64,000 nt of DNA from Glandiceps talaboti (GCF_964340395.1 NC_135555.1:23322225-23386224), one strand, 5' to 3'; counted from the stretch's first letter, positions 49,118 through 62,470 are shown. Translations and numbers: made by a program. The notes: generated from the letters alone by a model not told the origin.

Positions 49118-50072
49118 TACTAGATGGATGGATTGACTACTGAAATACGGTCTGTTTATTTATTTATCATGTTGATGTATATATACGTCTGTAATATTAT
49201 AGTTCATATTTGCTATCATATTGACATATTGTATCAACAAATACTTGCCTAATCATGTCAACAAAGTCGTAGAACTCTCATCGGATATGCTTTGTGATAA
49301 CGTTCTGACGTGATTATAAAACATCATCTCTTTGTGCATAATCAGAAACTTCTACCACACACGGAGTGATATCGAATTAGGATTAAATACGGTTTATTGT
49401 GGATCATGAAAGTGTATTTACAACGAAACGTTAATCGAAAATAGGGTCGTCTCAGCTACTTATTGCGTCATTTGTAAACGTTTGGTCAATTGAAATAGTT
49501 TTCTGCATATAAGATGAACGTGCAAACGGGTGGAAAGAACACATCGAATGCATATAAGCTGTATTTCCTTACTTTAAGAAGTGACTGTGACATGTAACAT
49601 TTGTTCTACTTCACCAAATGAAATGTATCCCATGAACAAATCTTAATTATAAAGTAATTTTGTAGAAGAGTCATGATGGATTCGATTTCTAAATCCCATT
49701 TTGAAACCAAAATATACAAACTCTGTAGACACAAGGAGCCATTGAACTCCCTTAGGAATTGACAAGACATGTTGCATCCCCGTCATTACGTATTTATTTA
49801 CATGAAATATCAATTCAGTCATTGTAACAACTGGGTGATAAACTGTACAGGACATGTACAGGCAATGCGATTTATTTTACGAGTGTTGATGCCGAGGGCA
49901 AAACTAGAACGGAATCATCGGAATCATTATCAGAGAGGCGAATTGTCCAGTGGCGCACATATATGTACCGAAGGTGCATTAAATTAAAGCTATGCAGTTT
50001 GATTGTTTTCCAGGTTAACGTTAATGGGCATACCTTCCCGATAGGATTCTGAACCGATCTTTCAAAACAAAC

Positions 50073-50073
<1 letters not shown>

Positions 50074-50169
<96 letters not shown>
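50074..50169. repeat. (CA)n(TA)n microsatellite
   Basis: About 16 CA units followed by about 31 TA units. Confidence 0.96.
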
Positions 50170-50171
<2 letters not shown>

Positions 50172-51635
50172 TAGCATTGCTTACTAATTTAGTCAGCTTA
50201 CAAATTTTGTTTGTGTACACATTGATAACTCTAATTTTTAAATGTGTACAATTATAGTAATGAGCAAATTTGAAGAGAAAATACGTATTTGTGATTTCTG
50301 CTTTCATAAAATATACAACATGGCGATCATAGCTTGTTATGAGGGACGAGGGATACATGGCCAACGTAAAATAATTAGGTATACAACATACACACGTTTA
50401 AAAGCCTACACTTTAACATCGACGGTTATAGTGCTCAGCTGTGAATCGTACGACGTTGTCTGCTGGGGAATTACATGAACATCCGACTATATTTCGTGCA
50501 TCAGTTCCCGAACACTGAACCATCATTGTTATATTAGCTATCTAATTTTAATATCATTTAGGGACATTATTTTTAGCATTTGAAATAATATTTGCTCCAA
50601 TGATGAATACTGAGTAACAGACGTAGTGTACTCTATAAATAGTCAGAGAGTATATGAATTTAGGGCGTGGGTGAGGGATCTGACGTTTATGAAAATGGAA
50701 GTAAACTTCGTTCTCACAAATGCCGTTATCCAGTGCAATTCACGAGTAAAAGATAACCAATGGTTACATATACCTTACAATTGCTAAAAGCTTACGGTTG
50801 CACAATGATGCTTGTCGCATCACGGAGAGCACATAGGAGAAGTATATTCAGGAATATGGATCTCGTGGATCTTCTATGATTCCACCATATAAACACACAC
50901 AGCAACAGTTGGCAATCGAGTAAAAATAGAAATGGGGACGACGCTCTTCGTCACTACATATGTGTTGCATATCATGTCATTCGTATATAATAATAGTATG
51001 GGACCTATTTACGTTCTATGAGATGCTGTGAAGGTGAAAATGTGCTGTGGCGCGTTAGGGAACAAACGGGGGGGGGGGGGGCTGAGAATAACATATTTTG
51101 GTCAAAATTTTTTTCGAAGACACTCGACACTCCTCCCCCTACGTCGCGCTCTCAAAAAATGTAGCCCCCCCACCCCATGAGCCTAAAGGTTTTCGTGCCC
51201 ATTAAAAGGCTACATAGAGAATATGTTGGGGTGAAATTATACGAATTATACGGTACATCCACCTTCCCACATTCTGGAGATGTACAATTGTATGGTACGC
51301 TATATTAATAACAGTGCAATCGACTTCAGCATTCATACATAATACATATTAGGCATATATTTTAAAAGTATACACATTATTGAATGCCATAGAGTACTTG
51401 AATATTAATATTGTTTTCAATACCCTCTCTTATTTACTATATTATACTATACAATATGTTAACCTGAAAGAGATTTAAGGCAGACACAAACAATCGCTTG
51501 GTTATTAAATGTCTCATATTAAATATACGGTAGGTATTAAAATGAAGTGAAGAATTTTACAAACGTATGAGGTAAACGACTGCCCTTGATTGTTAATTAA
51601 CTTTTGCTCAAAGAGTCAACGTTATAGTACTATCC

Positions 51636-51638
<3 letters not shown>

Positions 51639-51708
<70 letters not shown>
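51639..51708. repeat. (AT)n microsatellite
   Basis: About 35 uninterrupted AT units. Confidence 0.96.
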
Positions 51709-51710
<2 letters not shown>

Positions 51711-52118
51711 TTGTGTGTGTATGTACAAGGTACTAGACTGCTCTTGACGTTCAATATGGTTCAATTCATGAACAAATTATTTCATACCTACTTTCATTTC
51801 TCCTTAGCCCCCCCCCCCCCCTCGCCGCCGTAAATTCTGCTTGTTTCCTGCAACATATATGCATAATTGTTTTTGCTTCATTTAATGTATGGGTACATTT
51901 ACACGAGGGTTGTAATTTAAGTCATGGTACGATGACGATTTACTTGTAGTCTAAACGTATGCTTTAATCAAGATTCACTTAAACAATATACAAAATAGCC
52001 ACTTTGAAACGAGTAACATGGAATGTCATTGGTTTATTAGTAATTTGACTTTGTGCGCCTGCTCAGTTTAGCCCCTTATCGTTTATTCTGATTCAGCCAG
52101 CTAGCAGATGTAGAGAGC

Positions 52119-52126
52119 TATATATA
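52119..52126 (+). promoter_or_regulatory. Candidate TATA box of gene 2
   Basis: TATATATA followed by a GC-richer stretch (GCAGTGGGCAGAG) lies about 250 bp before the proposed start codon, so transcription could begin near 52150. TATA-like strings are frequent in AT-rich DNA, so this rests on position and context only. Confidence 0.35.
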
Positions 52127-52378
52127 GCAGTGGGCAGAGAAGGTACATCATGAGCATAAGAGAGACCGATGTATGTCAAACCCCTTGGCGACTGACCCCT
52201 ACAGTTCAGAGGGAGTGGAAAACACATCAATTCCTGTACATAACAAGGCCATTTCGTGTTTAGACCTTGTACTGTGCTCACATATCAACAGTACAACCTC
52301 GGCTGCTCAACGACACTCGGCAGTGTTTGCTAATTGACGTTTATGTGCCATCTGGTTACTACAGCTTTCATTCAAGCC

Positions 52379-52479
52379 ATGGCAGAGACAGAAGCTCACA
52401 TCATGATAGTGTTGATCGTCATGTCATATTGTCTATGCGTTGCTGTTTCGGTGACTCCTTCATCTTCAGGCAATAACAG
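52379..52479 (+). CDS. Gene 2: first coding exon, signal peptide of a Cys-loop receptor subunit
   Basis: The start ATG has a strong initiation context (CAAGCCATGG). The 33 codons encode MAETEAHIMIVLIVMSYCLC followed by VAVSVTPSSSGNN, a classical signal peptide: short polar N-region, hydrophobic core and small residues before cleavage. The donor AACAG|gtacgg leaves two bases, which combine with the first base of the exon at 60698 to make Arg. An in-frame ATG 36 bases upstream (52343) would add MCHLVTTAFIQA; I preferred the downstream one because of its context and better signal peptide. The exon by itself is not family-specific; the link to the next exon makes the case. Confidence 0.78.
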
Positions 52480-52999
52480 GTACGGTTCCATTCATTTTGT
52501 TGTGACAATTGTATTTTCTAAATACTGTCAAAATTGTTACATGTTATAAGATGTATTTAACCCCGATTGCACGTCATGGTTCGGTTTACCCATCGTATAT
52601 TCGTTGACATATTTTACATAGTTGTCACCTTCAGTCTAGAGTTTTATTTAGACAATACTTTAGCACTAATCTTCTTCTAACAAACCTGTAATTGCATTAT
52701 ATAGGTTCAGTGTAATTGGTAACTGCTATATGAACTGTTTTTTACTGCTCAGCAATCGTTACATAGTTAGCCGATGACTAAACAAAACCTCGAGTTATTT
52801 AGCAACCTAATCGTATTATTGTAAAAAAATAATGGAGAAAAATGTTCATTTTAGAATACGATTGACAGGTTTACAGCTATTTTAGTGTTGTCTTGCTAGA
52901 GTTTTACTTTCTCGTGGAGGTTGCCCTATAGTTAGATCAGGGTGCTCTAACGCAGAATCAATAAATGATGGTGAAGAGTAAAACACAAAACAAAAAGCT

Positions 53000-53000
<1 letters not shown>

Positions 53001-53033
<33 letters not shown>

Positions 53034-53073
53034 CTACAAAAACATTAACGACGACGACGACGACGACGACGAC

Positions 53074-53115
<42 letters not shown>
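53001..53115. repeat. (AAC)n, (GAC)n, (GAT)n triplet blocks
   Basis: Three neighbouring trinucleotide blocks: about 11 AAC units, about 9 GAC units and about 13 GAT units, in that order. Confidence 0.95.
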
Positions 53116-53834
53116 AACAGCTGCAGCAGCAACAGTATAAAGCTAAAAAACCTAATGAAAACCCTAGTGAAATAGAAAAAAATCAACTAAAACACATTAT
53201 GATATAAAGCTAGATAAGATAAAATATGATGTAGTAGTTGCGCTGGAGTTAGCATTCAACAATCATCTGCATGACGTAAGAATGCTGTAGATTAGAAATT
53301 ATAGAAAATTAGTACTCCTGGTGAATAGACGAGCCTGGTGCATATGATGTCTACAGAACGACAGAGTATCAATAGAAACAAACTATTTACTAGTCGCCTT
53401 GTAGTGAATTATGTAGAAATTTAAATGTCCCGCTTGTTTGAAAACCAATCTTTGAGCAAGCTCTTGACGAGATTCTACAATATATGAGTATACGTAATGT
53501 TTAATTTCCTATTCCTTGAGAATGTGTTTACGCACTATACTTACAAAAGAGTACAGGAAAGCACGATAGCTAAAGATACATTCACTGTTTTACACATAGC
53601 ATAACGGTAAACGTCATCCTTACACACTTTGACTATGAATCAAAATAAAACGATTCAGATGTACATAACTCAGCGAGGAAGCCCTAGATTACAGAATATC
53701 AACCCAGTAAATTATTTTGTAAGTCTGACGTGGAACGATAAAAACATTGTTTACCCACTAACAGGAAATTACAATTGCAACATATGATGAGTTAAAACGA
53801 GCATATAGAGTAGATCGAGGACGTGTGGACTTTA

Positions 53835-53872
53835 CCAACCAACCAACCAACCAACCTATCTACCTACCTACA
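53835..53872. repeat. (CCAA)n / (CTAC)n repeat
   Basis: About six CCAA units followed by CTAT/CTAC units. Confidence 0.85.
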
Positions 53873-54130
53873 TATACACGGGCATGTATTTCAAAATTCA
53901 ACATTGTACACCAATCATCACTCACTATCATGTGAAATATGTTTTAAAAAATAACAATCCCGTCATCGGTGGGTATGTGCATCTAGGTGCGAATTGCAAA
54001 TAATACAGGCACTAGGAGGTGGAGAAATGAATAATTTATGCATTGAATTTCAAAATAAGGACCTGGTTTTAATACGTTATTTTTATAACACATACATAAT
54101 TACCTAGCTAGTTAGGCACCTACTTGCCTA

Positions 54131-54238
54131 ACATACATACATACATACATACATACATACATACATACATACACACACACATACATACATGCATACATAC
54201 ATACATACATACATACATACATACATACATACATACAT
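54131..54238. repeat. (CATA)n array
   Basis: About 26 CATA units with a short CACA interruption and one CATG unit. Confidence 0.95.
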
Positions 54239-54763
54239 TCAAGATTCTCCAATGCTGAAATGAGATAAGGATGATTACAGTGTTTTGTAACCACTAACTA
54301 TATGGCTGAGGACATGTTCAATTAAATATAATATATACCCCCTCTTCCTTGCTCATTTATTGGATTTACAATAAAAATTAAAACAAAACAAAACATGCAT
54401 ATAGTTTGCATCTCGACATGTTAATCACAGAACACACAAATACAGACAGCCTTTAACAGTCTTTTTCTTTGTCAGTTTGAATTATAAATCATGACACAAA
54501 TAATATAGAACAAATTAGAATTTCTCTATGAATAATTTTGTCAAAATGAAAATCAAATTGCTCGATAAATCACCGTCTACTAGAATTGTTTGAATGTGAA
54601 TGTTTCAATATATAAGAGAAATTATGATTGCTTCTGTAAAAGATTAGATATTTAAACATAGATAAAGCTGTATATCCAAACGTGGGACAAGTAAGAAAAA
54701 TGCACACAAAATTAGTCACACAGAACTCGTTACTAGAAGAACAAAGCGATAAATTATGAATTT

Positions 54764-54786
54764 ACACACACACACACACACACACA
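54764..54786. repeat. (CA)n microsatellite
   Basis: About eleven CA units. Confidence 0.9.
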
Positions 54787-57744
54787 GTCACATAATAACG
54801 ATGGTAAATTTACATATCCAATAAATGAAAACTACCTGTCTATTAAGCCATCCATCGCACCATATCGAAACAATAGCCAACAATATAGAACAACCTAATA
54901 GACAAACGCTATTAAATAACATACAAGTTACACAATTACACAGCTATGAGTGTATAACCAGCATGTACTGCTTTTTTATTTTGTGCTCGAGAGAAAAGAT
55001 AACAGAGGCTATTAAATGTTAGCATTATACACTTTTACCAGTAACTAATAACAAAGCCTTCCAAAATATAACAAAAGAACATATGTTGTTGGGTATTTCA
55101 AGGGAAACACACGATTAATGCTATGATCACAACTACTATATTAAGAATCCATTGAAGGGGCAGGGGATTATATTCGACCGTATGCTTATTATCACTTCAC
55201 ATCTTTTGCTCGTATCATAGCTATTGCATAACTCGCAATGCGATATGATTGTATTTACAGTAAAGCTGACATTTCAAGGACATTGAGACTTACTTTAACG
55301 ATGCTGTACATTGTATATGTCTATAGTTAGAAGTCTAGAAACATATTACTTTAGAAAGCACATTGTATAATTCGAGGTTCATTTCTCAGTCTACATGGAT
55401 AATGAGGCAAGCTATCACCAGATTCTGAACTAATATGTTCCAATGGTCAATAAGCAACAATCTAAAATAAATATCAAATCCTCATCCTGGCCATTTAAAA
55501 AAAATAATAAAAAACCCAGTTACTATCAAAGACACAGAAGTACAAATTATTCCCTTTACATGAAAGATCATTCCGCTATTCACCTTTACTATATTCTATT
55601 TCATGTGAATGCTCAAGTCACCTCCACTTAACGATAAATGGACCCCGTCCTTAAAACAGTCGTGAAAGTAATTTGGTTTCATAAAAAAGTTAATCCATCA
55701 TGTAAAGCCGAGTAATCATTTATAAAATCATGAGATAGATCAGAATGCAATGTTGCGTTCAAATTCTTGGTGAAAAGAAAAATTTATCAAGATGAATAGA
55801 TAAACCATCGTTTAAATAAACCAGCAGTCACATTAATAACTAGAAAGATAAGAAGGTGTGTAAACACAAGTTAATCACTGTTGTACCAAGACAATTACGG
55901 ATGTAATATCAAAATCAGAATAGATATGTATGTGAAATAGAAAATCAATTATAACAAAATCATCAAATACTCAATTTCCTGCGATATCAGCATTTACCTT
56001 ATCAAATAATTTCAGAAATTTCTTTGATTGACAGTTGCAAAGAATATCTTTTCTAATGTTTTGTTTTCAAATATAGCACATGGCAGGATGAACATATGGT
56101 TAACGCATTTGGCCGTGTCAAATATACCTGGCACATGTATATTTATATTATAACCTTGGCCCAGACTGGTATACAGACCGTCCAATTAAAAGTAGGACAA
56201 TTTTCAAAGTTATATTTGAAACACTAAGTGGAGATATATTCATATTTCGAGTGCGATTAATGTGAAAAATAAAATTCTTCCTTGCAAAAATTGATGAAGG
56301 ATTTATTAATCTAAGGTTGTTGATTGGCTGATACCGTCTTTTGGGTTTGAAGAGCATTATTCGCAAATATGACTTCCTTCAAGCAATATAATTTATAAAT
56401 TGGCAGATCCTATTTTAAATGCACAGCTTTAAGTGCCGCGTCTAGTCCCCAATTCATTATATATAACTTGTCTAATAGCCAAGCGGCAAATGCTTTCGCA
56501 GTTGTTCGTCTTGCGACAATCCAAGAATTTCACCTCTAACGCCGCAATACGAATGCCCCCGTCAGTCCCTTTGTAAAAAACGTTCGCCTAGATGCCATCT
56601 GACACTTAATCAGCAATAAATTAATACTACAAAATTTCCCTTATTAATTTTCTTAGTTGGCACTTATTGATCATGTTTAAACACACCTGATGTTCGTATG
56701 ACATTCTTGATGGGCCAGATGAGTTGACAAACCTTCTTTGTATTTGCTGTAGAAGGCACTCGATGTAATAACACAAGTGAGAAATACCCTGCAAGTTTTC
56801 CAGTGTTTTAATTCTATCATGTAGTCGGTTTCATTATGTTGCAATGGAATGAGAGACTTAAAACTAACAAATACAGGTCTGTATTTTATGAATAATTTAG
56901 CACCCTAAGGCACTGTGTTTTATATGTCTAACAATACACACATGACAGGTGGCAGCAAACTCAACCGTTAACTTTTCTGTTAAAACATGTTTAAATACCC
57001 AACAATCATACACAACATAAATGGAGAAATTAACATAATATCATAATTGTTGTTAATATTATGCTCACGTCAGGACATAAACAATTGCATAAAGTTAATG
57101 TCGTCCTTCTATTCCTAAAATATAGCGCGTATGGACAACATGACGACACATATAACTTGCTGTCAGTGGCGACAGGTTAATATGAGGGTTTTATATCCGA
57201 TAGTTGAATTAAATTATTATAGCACTGTTGTTTTAACCTGTTTTAACGTAGCACTTTTCATATCATAGTCTGCATTAACCGAGATCGAAAATGTCTAGCA
57301 TGTTGTATTATATCTGTTTGACTTTCTTATTAGTTATTTCCTCTTGAGCAAATGAGTGATTCATAAGGATAATCTTGTGAAAGAGAGAGAAATGTGTCTG
57401 AAGTGGATAGGTGCCACAAACGACGATGCCTAAGGGTTATTGATTAAAAGTTCATTAAATTCAATCAAGCACATAGACATGATGTGACCAAAAGAATTGA
57501 TTACATAGACGTGTATGGAAGAGTGAAATAGACGATGGCTAATTATGCGCAGAATCACAATTTCTTTCAGAGGGTTTGTTTTCTGTCATGTCTATTGAAA
57601 TGCATTTTTCTATACCATTTTTGCCATGGCATCTTAAATCTCCATACGAGGACTACATGGGAAAAGTGCTTTTTATGTGTTATCGTCAGTGATTTTTATA
57701 CCTTGTATTTAATATGTACTTGTATAGTTATTACCTAATAAATG

Positions 57745-57815
57745 CAAATAAAACAAATCAAATCAAATAAAACAAAATCAAATCAAATAAAACAAAATCA
57801 AATCAAAGCAAATCA
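57745..57815. repeat. A-rich (AAATC/AAAAC) repeat
   Basis: Three imperfect copies of a 22-bp unit built from AAATC and AAAAC pentamers. Confidence 0.85.
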
Positions 57816-59106
57816 AGGGTTGCTATTATCTTAACATTGTATATTTAATCCAATGAAAAAAAAAATCATTATTTTTAATGTAAATCCTTTGTGTTCAACA
57901 TACTTGTAAATGAACGATAACATATGTAATGTTACTCTTCTAGAAAATATTCAGATACCACCATGCATCTCAGAAGGAATTTGATGTAAACATGTGAAGT
58001 AAAATTCATTTAGATTACCATTATTAAAGAGATTCGAATTCTTGTCATCTTCTTTGACTTCACTTTTGCACTATATGCATAAAAAGAGTTTAAACTCAAA
58101 ATTGAAAGACATATATACCAAGTTTACTATATATCACTTACGAAACGTACAACAAGGATAATAAATAATCGTTACCTACACTCAGTACAATTACTTGCAA
58201 ACGACTTACGAATGATACAAAGCTAGGGATATCTTTTACAGTACCAAATGGCAATTCTAGATCTAGAGAAGAGTGTTTGTCGACAAGTTCTAATTTACAG
58301 TAAACACATTTATATATAATGCTCGATCATAACTGTTCAGCGCTTTATAACACTATTTCGTTCTTTATTGTCTGCATTTTGCCAATTAGCAAAACCCAAA
58401 ATTAAACTGTATATGTGTGAAAAAAACAAAAACAAAATCGACCGCATTGACAGTATCAACATTCCTAGTATATCATTATGTTTTCCATATGTTTACCTTA
58501 ACGATTGTGTTGCAACGTGGGATTGCCATATAGTATTAATAAGTTTAAAAAAGATGTCTTGAGGGAAATATCTATCACACTCGCGCTAAGAGTTTATATA
58601 ATTGGTTATAAACATTCCATCAGTTATGTGAAACAAGTCCATGACATTATGTCATGATATCCTTTAGTATGGTTAGTACAGACATTTAGGAACTTAGATA
58701 ACGGATAATTGGGTAAAGTGAATTTTTCTCAAGCGGCTGACTAATCATGAGGACATAATCTGCAAATGTCATTTCTATTATCATATTGATCAGAGACGTG
58801 CACTGGAAGGTTAATGATGAGAAGGCCTGTGTAATTCAATGTTTGTTAATCTGCTAGTCTGTTTCAGCGTACCGCCGTCATATAAATCTAAACATGCGTA
58901 ATTAATATTGTATGTTTGTTTTGACCTCATGTCACCTTGAAGTATCAATATTTAAACGTTTATCGTCTGGACGATTGCAGCAGTGGTTTATGATTGCAAG
59001 CTATTAAACATTAAGTATGTTATAAATGTGAGGCCATGCAAGTATATGACGCAGTAGCTATACTCAAATGAATGGGGAAAGGTTCCATATGTATGGTTAT
59101 AGAAAC

Positions 59107-59150
59107 ACATCACAACACAACACAACAAAACACAATACAACACAACAAAA
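59107..59150. repeat. (ACAAC)n pentanucleotide repeat
   Basis: About nine ACAAC/ACAAA units. Confidence 0.9.
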
Positions 59151-60697
59151 TCAATTTAAGGAAACGTATTATACACAAGTGTTCCTCTTTGACTTCGCTT
59201 CGGTACATTTAGTAGTAAGTGTTTGTCGTCCAACGATAAACACCAATCGTGAAATCTGTATTTGGTTTACAATTGAAATAACGGTAAAACGAAATGATGC
59301 AATGCTGTTAAAAACAAAGTGAATGACACTGGTTAAGAGCAGGGAATATATTTTGTTATTACATAATGACATGGCATCATGATCAACTTAGCCAACTAAA
59401 TATTAATATAGGAAGACGTAATCGTAGTGTTAACACAGCTAGATATTCATTCTCAGATGAAACTGCACGTTTTGAAATTCCTGGACTGGCAGACTATCCA
59501 AGACATGCATTGTTCCACTACATCTGATGTTCGTTATTTATCCAGCCTTAGCATTCGTGACTTAGTAACGCTCAAAGTGTAGGGTCAAAATACACTCCTG
59601 ACTACGGCAGAATTATAATTGATGTATTATATTGTATTTGCCTTACAACGTTAACCTTGTAGGAATACGGTTGCCTGACTGAGTATAAGGTGAACATTCA
59701 ATCGAATTCAGTCACACAATGATAATATATGACGCATCTGGTTACCTGTAAGTATATCCATATATCATATTATGGAAGGTATTCTGCTCCTATTTTGTAC
59801 AATCATCCATCCTTTAACACTTTATCAGCTGTATAGATATAGACATGATGTTTACTTTTTTTGTCATTTCATGTTAGTAAACGGTCGCCCCAACCTTTTT
59901 AGTCTCCTATTAAGGAAACAAAATTGCCGAGGCAGCAGAAACGAACTACAAATACACTATGGCAGCACTAATGTTTATTCACTTCAGCAGACAAGATTGA
60001 TACCAGGATTATAATGAAAATTAAGTGAACGTGTGTGCAAGATCTCTCTAGGGTCGCACATATCTTGACAAGCAAATCGGTTAAATGGTTGCATTGTAAC
60101 CTAAGAAGGACTTCCATTCGATGATAATGGTATAACCACAAGATACAAGACAAATGTGTCAAAATATCGAGAACTTACAAGATGGAAGAAAATTTTCCAA
60201 TTAAATTATCACACTATAAAACGACTAAAATGTATTTATATCTATAAACGACATTATTAACTATCTCGGTAAAATCGAAAGATTTAAACACACCGTACGA
60301 CTTATGACATGATGGCACTTTGTATTTTGTCATGGGAGTGGTATCTAGCAAATGCACATTGCATTGGATAGAATACTCGTAAGACTCGCGCGCATCAGTG
60401 ATTCTTTTCATTATTCAGGCTCCGTGGCATAAAACTACAAGTGTACACGTGATATCTCTTGTCGGCCGATTAACGAAAACTGTGCTGACTATTCGAACCA
60501 GATATTCTGAATTCTAAAAAGCGTTACTTTCTTTGCTGAAAAAGGTTTGTTTCATTTGCCAAGTTCATGGCAAAATGAATAGTAGTATTAAAACTCTTAT
60601 ATTTAAACATCATTGTTCCATACAATGTCGACATCTAAGAATTGCGTAATAAGTAGACTGTCTGAAAACGTTTCAATTTTAAATTAATTCTGAACAG

Positions 60698-60879
60698 GTC
60701 TACGCCTTTATCTTTGACAAGTCAACCTACAGCCATAGCAGTGCCTACAGATGACTCACTCTCGTCATCTTCACATGGAAGTGGTACAGATGTTCACTAT
60801 GACCTAGATACAGATCTCACCAAAATATTAGATGACATTCTCCAGAATTACGATATGAGAATAAGACCAAATGCAGCAG
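60698..60879 (+). CDS. Gene 2: second coding exon, Ser/Thr-rich linker and N-terminal helix of a Cys-loop anion channel
   Basis: Begins with the base finishing an Arg codon, then STPLSLTSQPTAIAVPTDD, SLSSSSHGSG, and LTKILDDILQNYDMRIRP followed by NAAG. The last part is the 'il--LL--YD-riRPn--G' helix that opens the ligand-binding domain of glycine, GABA-A and GluCl subunits. The preceding 40 or so residues are a Ser/Thr-rich, low-complexity linker, probably disordered. Acceptor gaacag; donor GCAG|gtaagg, leaving one base of a Gly-type codon. That is exactly the phase at which gene 1's 68-bp exon begins. The next exon of gene 2 was not found before the window ends. Confidence 0.9.
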
Positions 60880-60972
60880 GTAAGGAAATACACATATAAA
60901 ACTACATACATACTAATTAACAGACTGACTAATAGACAAACAAACAAAAATACAGACAAATAAACACACAAA

Positions 60973-61005
60973 CACATACATACATACATACATACATACA
61001 TACAT
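60973..61005. repeat. (CATA)n repeat
   Basis: About eight CATA units. Confidence 0.9.
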
Positions 61006-61255
61006 CACGAATACAATCTGGTCCAGTATCTGTGTCAAGGTTGTACCGTGTCATACCTCCGTCATAAATGTCGTCGTCTCAAGAAAAAAGAGCGAGTAAG
61101 CTAATGTTTTGAAAGAAGTATCTGCAATATGGTTATTTCAAAAATTATCGACTTTACCAATAAACTGTTGGTATTTGCTCGGTCCTTTAAGCCTTTTGCA
61201 GGAACACTCGCCGTTTTTACCTCCCGTAAGGGTACGGGAGGTATTAAAAGGGGAA

Positions 61256-61315
61256 TGTCTGTCTGTCTGTGTGTCTGTGTGTCTGTCTGTCTGTCTGTCT
61301 GTCTGTGTGTCTGTG
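61256..61315. repeat. (TGTC)n / (TGTG)n tract
   Basis: TGTC units with TGTG variants just inside the left hairpin of copy C. Equivalent TG-rich tracts sit at the same place in copies A and B. Confidence 0.92.
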
Positions 61316-61431
61316 TCATCATTTTCTAAAAATCGGCTGGCTCAATTGTAATGAAATTTGGAATATATAATCTTTAGGGTAATGGCTAGACCTGATTAGG
61401 TTTTGAGCCAGATCTCTTAATGTTTAATTAG

Positions 61432-62470
61432 AGAAATTTGCATATTAATGAAATCAACTAATTATGCAATATCTTAAGACTGCATACTTCAATTTCAATA
61501 TAATTTAGTATATTCGTTAAACATAACAACATACATTTGTCCTATAACATTCGTTGATGTACCTTACAGCGTTAATGAATAATTTGCATAATTAAGTATT
61601 TTTGGTAATTAGGCTATATCTTAAGAATGCATACTTCAAATTCAACATAATTTAGAACATACATTAACCATAAGAAAACACATATGTCCTATCAAGTTTG
61701 TTGATGCACCTTACAGTGTTAATGAATAATTTGCATAATTAATGGTTTTCGGGTATTTAGGCTATATCTTAAGAATACATACTTCAATTTCAATATAATT
61801 CAGTACACACGTTAACCTTAACAATCGCATATGTCCTGTGAAGCTTGTTGACGTACCTTTCAGTGTTAATGAATAATTTGCATAATTAATGATTCTTGGT
61901 AATTAGGCTATATCTTACGACTGCATACTTCAATTTCAATATAATTCAGTACATACATTAACCATAACACATTGTGTATGTCCTATAAAGTTAGTTGATG
62001 TACCTTACAATGTTAATGAATAATTTGCATAATTAATGATTTTCGGTAATTAGGCTATATCTTAAAACTGCATACTTCAATGTCAATACAATTTAGTACA
62101 TATGTTAACCATAACAAAGCGGATATGTCCTACAACATTTTTATATACTTTACAGTTTTAATGAATAATTTGCATAATTAATGATTTTAGGTAATTAGGC
62201 TATATCTTATGACTGCATACTTCAATTTCAATACAATTCAGTACATACATTAACCATAACAAATTGTGCATGTCCTATAATGTTAGTTGATGTGCCTTAC
62301 AGTGTTAATGAATAATTTGCAAAATTAATGATTTTCGGTAATTAGGCTATATCTTAAAAATGCAAGCCTCAAATTTCGTAGAATATGATACATATATCAA
62401 CCATAATAATATGCACCTGTCCTATGAAGTTTGTTGCTACAACTTTTACCTTTAATGAGTATTTTGAATA
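61432..62470 (+). repeat. 147-bp-period tandem array, about seven units, inside copy C
   Basis: The anchor AATGAATAATTTGC occurs at 61574, 61721, 61868, 62015, 62160 and 62307, spacing 147, 147, 147, 145 and 147 bp, with decayed units before and after. Each unit contains ATTTGCATAATTAAT, TTAGGCTATATCTTA, a TGCATACTTCAATTTCAAT block and TTAACCATAACA. Copy A carries only one such unit. Confidence 0.93.

Larger units (their letters stand above)
48873..52378. other. Intergenic stretch upstream of gene 2
   Basis: Microsatellites occupy 48965-49117, 50074-50169 and 51639-51708. G- and C-runs lie near 51069-51080, 51167 and 51808-51821. No exon is supported. The last 300 bp are presumed promoter and 5' untranslated region of gene 2. 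Confidence 0.7.
52480..60697 (+). other. Gene 2 intron, about 8.2 kb
   Basis: Runs from gtacgg to an acceptor ending attctgaacag. It contains triplet repeats (53001-53115), a CATA array (54131-54238), CA (54764-54786), an AAATC/AAAAC-rich tract (57745-57815) and an ACAAC tract (59107-59150). No coding exon is visible. 54800-57740 and 57820-59100 look like unique AT-rich DNA. Confidence 0.75.

Noticed and set aside
49872-50177. 101-codon minus-strand frame
   Set aside because: Most of it is Tyr-Ile and Cys-Val repeats from the (CA)n(TA)n microsatellite.
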